Position numbers and translations under genes: made by a program. Positions 6,806 through 10,893 of a stretch of DNA of 12,250 nucleotides are shown piece by piece. The stretch lies in NCBI GenBank assembly GCA_946545675.1, contig CAMNNR010000025.1, positions 1 through 12,250 on the forward strand, in the 5' to 3' direction. How positions within the stretch are numbered: the stretch's first letter is position 1; each line of letters starts with the position of its first letter. The notes under the pieces were generated by a model, which saw only the letters and a program-made list of their open reading frames with translations, did not search any database and was not told the DNA's origin. The stretch is from an uncultured Thermoplasmata archaeon. Its GTDB lineage: Archaea; Thermoplasmatota; Thermoplasmata; Methanomassiliicoccales; Methanomethylophilaceae.

Positions 6806-7117
6806 CATGTTAGGCTTGGCCGGGGAGCTTGGCGTGCCCTACACCTGCAAACGTCATAGCAGGGGTGACAGTGGGGGGCGGCAGAGCTGAAGCGGCAGGC
6901 CCGCAAAGTAACTATGAGACTTTGTCCTGTAGAGTCGGCGTACCCGTTCTGCCCATCCGGAGGGATCGGCGTGGCGGGCCAATCGGGGGGACCGGGTCAG
7001 GCCCTGACGGGAGCAGCCTTACCTTGAACTACTGACGTTTACGGGTTAGCAGGGTTGAGAAGCGATGCGGCAAACCTGCATGCAGATGTGATGTCCACCC
7101 CCATGTGCCTAACACTT
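6806..7117 (+). ncRNA. ffs: Signal recognition particle 7S RNA (archaeal type)
   Basis: About 310 bases, the usual archaeal length, with ends that pair to form helix 1: TGTTAGGC (6808-6815) with GCCTAACA (7107-7114). The Alu-domain block GGCCGGGGAGCTTGGCGT, then CCCTACACCTGCAAACG, closely follows archaeal 7S RNAs. Helix 6 has stem ATCC/GGAT with a GGAG (GNAR) tetraloop at 6959-6962, the SRP19 contact. Helix 8 (domain IV, the SRP54 site) has GGTCAGG (6995-7001), stem CCC/GGG and AGCAGCC (7012-7018), but its tetraloop is TGAC (7005-7008) rather than GNRA. The RNA forms the scaffold of the particle that targets membrane and secreted proteins. The ends are placed from helix 1 and may be off by a few bases. 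A short T-run follows at 7116. Confidence 0.95.
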
Positions 7118-7150
7118 TTGGAAAAATTGGTAAAAGGTTTGACGAAAGTT

Positions 7151-7648
7151 TCACTCGACGGTGAACCTGTTCCCTTCGACCTTGACGTTGAGGGTCCTGT
7201 TTCCGTTGATCGGGACCTGGAAGGTCTCCAGTCTCTCGGAGCTGCCGACGGCCTTCTTGTTGACCTGCTTGATCTCCAGCTTGTGGGTGCGGGAGAGGGT
7301 CCGGAGCTCGATGCATTCCCCTCTTCCGGCGAATCCGATCTCCTTGTCGTCCCAGAAGATCATGAAATGGGAGAAGCTCCCCTTCAGGTCGAGGCAGTCC
7401 TGCGGGAGGTTGATCAATACCCTGAGGTAACCCTTGGGGATCTCGCCATCGTTGTTCTGCTGGGGGCGGGAAGGACCGCTTGATGCGGAAACCGGTCCTC
7501 TAGGGATACCGTCGTCGAGAGCTACGCTTTCGATCCTCCAGGTGATACGGAGCTTCTTGCCGCAGCTCGAACAGAAAACGGTCTCGCGGACTTCACCGTA
7601 CTCGAAGGACTTGCCGCATTCCGGGCAGTTAACGGTGTAAGATGACAT
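7151..7648 (-). CDS. Zinc-ribbon protein with C-terminal beta domain, unknown function
   Basis: The 165-aa protein begins with a zinc ribbon made by Cys8, Cys11, Cys26 and Cys29. A linker rich in Ser, Pro, Gln and Asn (about 50-68) leads to a C-terminal domain of about 95 residues with alternating hydrophobic strands and no recognisable catalytic motif. The end (RTLNVKVEGNRFTVE) looks like a beta-sandwich edge. No membrane segment or signal peptide is seen. I do not recognise a named family. The start ATG 7648 has no Shine-Dalgarno site, and a TATA box centred near 7674 puts the transcript start almost on the ATG, so the mRNA is probably leaderless. The gene ends about 30 bases from the 3' end of the convergent 7S RNA. 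Confidence 0.82.
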   Translation of the reverse strand: MSSYTVNCPECGKSFEYGEVRETVFCSSCGKKLRITWRIESVALDDGIPRGPVSASSGPSRPQQNNDGEIPKGYLRVLINLPQDCLDLKGSFSHFMIFWDDKEIGFAGRGECIELRTLSRTHKLEIKQVNKKAVGSSERLETFQVPINGNRTLNVKVEGNRFTVE

Positions 7649-7669
7649 AATTGAGTATGTCGCTGCAAC

Positions 7670-7679
7670 TATAAAAATT
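7670..7679 (-). promoter_or_regulatory. TATA box for the zinc-ribbon gene at 7648
   Basis: The minus strand reads ATTTTTATAG. It is centred about 26 bases upstream of ATG 7648, predicting a leaderless transcript. Confidence 0.6.
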
Positions 7680-7682
7680 AAT

Positions 7683-7703
7683 GAAAAACGCCCCCGAAGG
7701 GGC
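7683..7703 (-). terminator. Intrinsic-type terminator after the parvulin gene
   Basis: On the minus strand a GCCCC-TTCG-GGGGC hairpin with a stable UUCG-type loop is followed by GTTTTT. It lies 18 bases after the parvulin stop codon and just before the TATA box of the next gene. Confidence 0.65.
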
Positions 7704-7720
7704 TGGTTATGGTTTTCCGC

Positions 7721-7999
7721 TCATCTCTGGGCGATGATGTAGATGACGTGCCATCCGAACTGGGTCTGGACCATTCCGAAGTCGCCGGTGTTGTAACTGA
7801 AGCAGAAGTCCTCGAAGGGCTTGACCATCTGACCGCGTCCGAACCAACCGAGGTCGCCACCCTGGCTGGCGGAAGGGCAGGATGAACGCGCCCTGGCGAG
7901 TGCGGCGAAGTCCGCTCCGCTCATGATCTGGTTGTAGATGTCCTGGGCTTCGGCCTGTGTCTTGACAAGGATGTGTGCTGCGCGTACTGATTGAACCAT
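7721..7999 (-). CDS. Single-domain parvulin peptidyl-prolyl cis-trans isomerase
   Basis: The 92-aa protein is a stand-alone rotamase domain like E. coli Par10 (PpiC). It speeds cis-trans isomerisation of peptide bonds before proline. The parvulin active-site residues are present: His9 (RAAHILVKT), Cys41 (SSCPSAS), Met58 and Phe62 (GGDLGWFGRGQMVKPFEDF) and His84 (TQFGWHVIYI). There is no signal peptide or membrane anchor, so it should act in the cytoplasm. No phosphate-binding basic loop of the Pin1 kind is seen, so a general rather than phospho-specific role is likely. It has its own TATA box 25 bases upstream of the ATG, with no Shine-Dalgarno site, and its own terminator, so it is a single-gene unit. 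Confidence 0.95.
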   Translation of the reverse strand: MVQSVRAAHILVKTQAEAQDIYNQIMSGADFAALARARSSCPSASQGGDLGWFGRGQMVKPFEDFCFSYNTGDFGMVQTQFGWHVIYIIAQR

Positions 8000-8020
8000 A
8001 CTGCGGAATAATGATGGTGC

Positions 8021-8028
8021 TATAAAAC
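8021..8028 (-). promoter_or_regulatory. TATA box for the parvulin gene
   Basis: The minus strand reads GTTTTATA, about 25 bases upstream of ATG 7999. The predicted transcript is leaderless. Confidence 0.65.
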
Positions 8029-8040
8029 CAATTCAGCGGA

Positions 8041-8062
8041 AAATGCCGGCCCGGAGGCCGGC
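8041..8062 (-). terminator. Terminator-like hairpin after the Cys-rich gene
   Basis: A 7-bp stem, GCCGGCC (8045-8051) with GGCCGGC (8056-8062), has a 4-base loop and on the minus strand is followed by ATTTT. It starts 10 bases after the stop of the gene ending at 8072. The T-run is short. Confidence 0.55.
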
Positions 8063-8071
8063 GGTTTGGGA

Positions 8072-8392
8072 TCACTCTATGGTGAAGTGGACGTCCCTCT
8101 TCAGACCGAGATCGGCGGCGACCTCAATGGCTTTGAGGGTGGCGCAGGCTACGGGGCAGGCGGAGTGCTGCAGGTGTTCGCTGGCGCAGATGTACACGGG
8201 GTTCTGGAGTACAGGCAGGGAGAACTCCGTGTAGGCCTCGATGGGTTTCAGGGCCTCTCCGAAACTCCTGACGAATTTGCAGTCGGATTCGATCTTCACA
8301 TTGACAGTCATACCATCATCGCCCATCTCGGCGGTGATGGTGGATTTCAGCTGGCATACTCCGGGGTCGACTTTTACTGTGCAGGTACCCAT
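8072..8392 (-). CDS. Small Cys-rich methanogen protein (DUF6951-like)
   Basis: The 106-aa protein has six cysteines (4, 13, 38, 69, 79, 83) and two nearby histidines (73, 76). The C-terminal cluster ICASEHLQHSACPVAC looks able to bind a metal or cluster, while the N-terminal half (VDPGVCQLKSTITAEMGDDG) is a run of beta strands. It resembles small proteins I know from methanogens, probably the DUF6951 family, whose function is not known to me. It is cytoplasmic by the lack of signal or membrane segments. It is a single-gene unit with its own TATA box and a hairpin terminator. The transcript leader should be only a few bases long. Confidence 0.85.
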   Translation of the reverse strand: MGTCTVKVDPGVCQLKSTITAEMGDDGMTVNVKIESDCKFVRSFGEALKPIEAYTEFSLPVLQNPVYICASEHLQHSACPVACATLKAIEVAADLGLKRDVHFTIE

Positions 8393-8418
8393 TTTATCGG
8401 AGCCGTATCGTCCTACAG

Positions 8419-8428
8419 ATATAAAATC
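8419..8428 (-). promoter_or_regulatory. TATA box for the Cys-rich gene
   Basis: The minus strand reads GATTTTATAT about 30 bases upstream of ATG 8392, predicting a leader of about five bases or none. Confidence 0.6.
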
Positions 8429-8443
8429 GGGATACGAACGGAC

Positions 8444-8977
8444 TCAGCGCCTGAACCCGCACGCCCTGCGGAAAGACCTGAGGATGTCCTGCACGCCTTC
8501 GGGTTCGAACATCTTCCCCCAGTAGAGGACCTCGTACATTATTCCAACGGATTCGAATTTGTAGAGGGTGTCCACGAAGCCGTTGCGGGAATAGAACGCG
8601 AGCCTGCGGTATCTCACGCTGACCAGTTTATCATCGACGTTGGGGGCTTCGATGCAGACGACGATCCTCCTCTCGGGGCAGTAGTTGTCCTTGATGAGGT
8701 CGGTGATATCCGTGCCGTATCCGCGGCCCCTCATGCTCTCCGTGACTGCCAGATAGTAGAGGTATGCGGTATCCTGGTGAAGATAGACATAATAGAATCC
8801 GATGAAGAGGTCTTCGCTGAACACCGCGGTGAAATCGGCCTTGCCGGAGGAAGCGACTTTGTGCAGGTCGGCATAGGGTACGCGCATACGACGGTCGAAC
8901 GTCTCCTCGTACAGTTCCCTGCAGAAATCGTCTACGGCGGAGTCCTTCTCGACCCTGGTGAAAGTCAGCTCGCTCAT
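8444..8977 (-). CDS. GNAT family N-acetyltransferase (second of a tandem pair)
   Basis: The 177-aa protein has the GNAT core with the acetyl-CoA pyrophosphate-binding motif A at YLYYLAVTESMRGRGYGTDI (residues 72-91, R-G-R-G-Y-G at 83-88). The later segment YRRLAFYSRNGF is the usual motif B helix with Tyr and the NGF turn. The substrate is unknown; small molecules or protein N-termini are both possible. It follows the upstream GNAT gene with an ATGA overlap (8977-8974) and is probably translationally coupled to it. The two proteins share motif A wording (RGxGYGTDI), the YxRNG turn and a late FES segment, so they appear to be diverged duplicates. The C-terminus ends in a basic FRRACGFRR tail. 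Confidence 0.9.
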   Translation of the reverse strand: MSELTFTRVEKDSAVDDFCRELYEETFDRRMRVPYADLHKVASSGKADFTAVFSEDLFIGFYYVYLHQDTAYLYYLAVTESMRGRGYGTDITDLIKDNYCPERRIVVCIEAPNVDDKLVSVRYRRLAFYSRNGFVDTLYKFESVGIMYEVLYWGKMFEPEGVQDILRSFRRACGFRR

Positions 8978-9492
8978 CTTCTCTCGCCTGTATGAACCTC
9001 TTCATAATACTTAACTGTGGCCAGCATCTCCTGTTCGGTCACCGGGGAGTCGATATACATCGATTCGAACCAGTATCCGTCCGAGAGAATGTCGGTGCCT
9101 GTGGGATGCCACCCGTTACGGAGATAGAGGTCCCTGCGAGCCTTCCTTATGCGCAGCTCTTCCCCTTCGCCGGAGACCTTCTCCAGCACCAGGAACATCT
9201 TCCTGCGGCCTTTGGATTCCGCCATCATGGAGAGGATGTCGGTACCGTAGCCTTTGCCGCGCTGAGATTGCTCCACTGCGAGATAGACGAAGAATACGAC
9301 ATCCCGGGTCTCGAATGCGAATGTGAATCCCACGAATTCATCCGAATCATAATAGAAACGCAGTTTCCCGCCGTGGCCGAAAGTGCGCTGGATGTTCCCC
9401 AGCGGTATCCTCTCGTTCTCGGGGAATGCAGTCAGGAACAATCCGCGGAAATTTGGATCGCATACATCCTCAGTCTCCACTTCCTTCAGCAT
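8974..9492 (-). CDS. GNAT family N-acetyltransferase (first of a tandem pair)
   Basis: The 172-aa protein has a GNAT fold with motif A at FVYLAVEQSQRGKGYGTDIL (68-87; Q-R-G-K-G-Y-G) and motif B at RRDLYLRNGW. The substrate cannot be told. It is the promoter-proximal gene of the pair and overlaps the second GNAT gene by ATGA. ATG 9492 has no Shine-Dalgarno site, and a TATA element 25 bases upstream predicts a leaderless mRNA. No terminator was seen after the pair, only the short gap that holds the promoter of the Cys-rich gene. Confidence 0.9.
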   Translation of the reverse strand: MLKEVETEDVCDPNFRGLFLTAFPENERIPLGNIQRTFGHGGKLRFYYDSDEFVGFTFAFETRDVVFFVYLAVEQSQRGKGYGTDILSMMAESKGRRKMFLVLEKVSGEGEELRIRKARRDLYLRNGWHPTGTDILSDGYWFESMYIDSPVTEQEMLATVKYYEEVHTGERR

Positions 9493-9512
9493 ACCGGAAA
9501 GAACAGTTCGAA

Positions 9513-9521
9513 TCTATATGC
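9513..9521 (-). promoter_or_regulatory. TATA box for the GNAT pair
   Basis: The minus strand reads GCATATAGA about 25 bases upstream of ATG 9492. The core is nearly symmetric, so it could also drive plus-strand transcription into the hairpin-rich gap to its right. Confidence 0.5.
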
Positions 9522-9535
9522 AAGTATTGGAAATC

Positions 9536-9554
9536 CGGCCCCTTTCCGGGGCCG
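9536..9554. other. GC-rich hairpin in the gap before the pentapeptide-repeat gene
   Basis: CGGCCCC (9536-9542) pairs with GGGGCCG (9548-9554), a 7-bp stem with a 5-base TTTCC loop. No T-run follows on either strand. No coding or RNA-gene role is recognised. Confidence 0.55.
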
Positions 9555-9568
9555 AGCATAGAATTCGA

Positions 9569-9598
9569 TTCCCGAGGTGAATCGCGGCACCTCGGGAA
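9569..9598. other. Long perfect hairpin in the gap before the pentapeptide-repeat gene
   Basis: TTCCCGAGGTG (9569-9579) pairs perfectly with CACCTCGGGAA (9588-9598), 11 bp with an 8-base loop. On the plus strand TTTT occurs 12 bases further on (9611-9614). No flanking gene needs a terminator here, so its role is open: part of a small RNA, or a remnant of a mobile element. Confidence 0.6.
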
Positions 9599-9704
9599 CC
9601 GTGAAGACAGTTTTATTGGAAAACGGCCCCCTATGCACAAGCCCCCTGCACGGAACTGTGCGCCGTTCTCCTGCTGGTCTTCAATACTGATATTGCTTTG
9701 TGAT

Positions 9705-9712
9705 ATTTATAA
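9705..9712 (+). promoter_or_regulatory. TATA box for the pentapeptide-repeat gene
   Basis: ATTTATAA is centred about 32 bases upstream of ATG 9740. The expected start site falls just downstream of the palindrome at 9713-9728, giving a very short leader or none. Confidence 0.55.
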
Positions 9713-9732
9713 TTTAGGAATTCCTAAAATAT
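9709..9732. promoter_or_regulatory. Palindromic operator candidate at the pentapeptide-repeat promoter
   Basis: The perfect 16-base palindrome TTTAGGAATTCCTAAA (9713-9728) extends to 24 bases with one mismatched pair (9712/9729). It sits between the TATA box and the start codon, where archaeal repressors often bind. No regulator gene is adjacent. Confidence 0.5.
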
Positions 9733-9739
9733 TTTTGAT

Positions 9740-10372
9740 ATGGTTGCATCTCAAAATGTGAAATATAGTAAAGAATATCGGGTATCGATGATATCCGAAG
9801 CGGATTTCGAGGACGAGGAGTTCGTGGGTTTGGAACTCGCAGGTGAGGAAGGTAGCAGCTGCACCTTCTCCAACTGCACGTTCAGGAACTGCCGCATAGA
9901 AAGATGCACGATGAAGGCTTTCCGCTTCAACGGCTGTGTCTTCCAGGACTGCAGGATCATCAACAACCGGTTCGTCAACTGTACCGCCAGGGAACTGATC
10001 CTAGACAGGTGTGCTCTGATAGGCGTGATTTTCAAGCAACTATCCTCAGCAGGACTCGGTTCTCCCCTCGATGCCGCCACAGGATGCACACTCAAGTTCT
10101 GTCAGTTCGAGAAGATGGAGATGCCGAAGACGAGCTTCCGCGAATCTGACATACTCGAATGCAACTATACAGAATGCGACCTCTCCGGCTCCAATTTTTC
10201 CGGATGCAGGATGGAAGGAACCGAATTATCATTCTGCAACGTCTCCAATGCGGATTTCAGGAATTCCCGCGGGTACATCGTGAACTTGAAAAATTGTAAT
10301 GCCAAAGGGGCATTGTTCTCGTTCCCCGAAGCGATACATCTCCTGGATGTCTTCGGAGTGAAGATTTCCTGA
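9740..10372 (+). CDS. Cys-rich pentapeptide-repeat protein
   Basis: The 210-aa protein is built of pentapeptide repeats, which fold as a right-handed square beta helix. Repeats cover about 38-97 and 113-190 in the pattern x-x-C-x-F/L/I/M, for example SSCTF, SNCTF and RNCRI. The segment LSSAGLGSPLDAATG (101-115) interrupts them without changing the register, like loops in Qnr proteins. The end (FSFPEAIHLLDVFGVKI) is a capping segment common in this family. All 15 cysteines (41 to 186) fall on the same position of the five-residue repeat. Known members such as Qnr and MfpA mimic DNA and protect gyrase, but most have no assigned role. I can see no partner. The gene is convergent with the TIGR04076 gene, with five bases between the stops. 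Confidence 0.93.
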   Translation: MVASQNVKYSKEYRVSMISEADFEDEEFVGLELAGEEGSSCTFSNCTFRNCRIERCTMKAFRFNGCVFQDCRIINNRFVNCTARELILDRCALIGVIFKQLSSAGLGSPLDAATGCTLKFCQFEKMEMPKTSFRESDILECNYTECDLSGSNFSGCRMEGTELSFCNVSNADFRNSRGYIVNLKNCNAKGALFSFPEAIHLLDVFGVKIS

Positions 10373-10377
10373 ACCGA

Positions 10378-10683
10378 TCAATCTTCGATGGTTTCGAGGT
10401 AGAACGAGACGGGTCTGAAGCCGTCATCACAGCTGATCATGGCAGAATGCGGGTCCTTCATCCAACTGTCGAAGAAATTCCCTCCGCCCTCTGCCAAGGT
10501 TTTAACGTATGGGAACATGATCCTCCAAACGGGTTCGCAGATCCCTTCCGGCCTCTGAGCGTTCTGCGATATGAATGTCATGCCCACCTTCATGTCACAG
10601 GCATGTTCGAGAGGATTCTCATACAGTTCGATGAGATCTCTGTGTTCGCACATCTTCATGACAGTGATTTTAACGGTCTTCAT
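10378..10683 (-). CDS. TIGR04076 family protein
   Basis: The 101-aa protein begins MKTVKITVMKM and ends with HSAMISCDDGFRPVSFYLE. The pattern of a VKITV strand, a PEGICEPVWRIMFPYV helix and a final C-x-DG-x-RPV strand is that of the TIGR04076 family, common in methanogens and other anaerobes and of unknown function. Conserved Cys residues in EGICEPVW and MISCDDG suggest a possible redox or metal role, but this is inference. The start ATG 10683 matches the usual family start. An in-frame ATG at 10701 would add six residues (MLGLEF) and cannot be excluded. TATA-like sequence lies at 10715-10732. Confidence 0.85.
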   Translation of the reverse strand: MKTVKITVMKMCEHRDLIELYENPLEHACDMKVGMTFISQNAQRPEGICEPVWRIMFPYVKTLAEGGGNFFDSWMKDPHSAMISCDDGFRPVSFYLETIED

Positions 10684-10714
10684 GAATTCCAATCCAAGCA
10701 TTTGGGTGAATGGG

Positions 10715-10732
10715 ATTATACATTAAAAATAG
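10715..10732 (-). promoter_or_regulatory. TATA-like region for the TIGR04076 gene
   Basis: The minus strand reads TATTTTTAATGTATAATC. Two overlapping TATA elements are possible. One fits a short leader before ATG 10683, the other a leaderless start at ATG 10701. Confidence 0.45.
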
Positions 10733-10784
10733 AGGGTTGAGATTGACAAAACGGTAAAAATCCCCTTCACTTTAACAACGATTT

Positions 10785-10863
10785 CGTGTTTTTGCAGATT
10801 AATCGTAGAAAACGAGCGTGTTTTTGCAGATTAATCGTAGAAAACGAGCGTGTTTATGCAGAT
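10785..10863. repeat. Tandem direct repeat, 32-base unit, two full copies and a partial third
   Basis: Two identical 32-base copies (10785-10816 and 10817-10848) lie head to tail without a spacer. A third copy continues for 15 bases (10849-10863, one mismatch) and then gives way to the TATA box of the ATPase gene. Each full unit contains a dyad: GTTTT, four bases, GATTAATC, four bases, AAAAC. The position suggests binding sites for a regulator of the ATPase gene, and perhaps of the divergent TIGR04076 gene. Confidence 0.9.
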
Positions 10864-10865
10864 AT

Positions 10866-10874
10866 TCATATAAG
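10866..10874 (+). promoter_or_regulatory. TATA box for the AAA ATPase gene
   Basis: TCATATAAG is centred 24 bases before ATG 10894, predicting a leaderless transcript. It abuts the truncated third copy of the 32-base repeat. Confidence 0.6.
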
Positions 10875-10893
10875 TGGAATGTAATATGCAATC

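Noticed and set aside
6829..7035. Open frame of 68 codons inside the 7S RNA
   Set aside because: The stretch is fully explained by the structured 7S RNA.
9560..9600. tRNA gene suggested by TTCGATTCC
   Set aside because: No acceptor, D or anticodon arms can be drawn around it, and the bases are taken by the 11-bp hairpin.
9536..9614. H/ACA guide RNA suggested by the hairpin and an ACA at 9607
   Set aside because: The 11-bp stem has no internal pseudouridylation pocket or kink-turn, so the fold does not match.
10785..10863. CRISPR array
   Set aside because: The identical 32-base units are directly joined with no spacers, and no cas genes are nearby.
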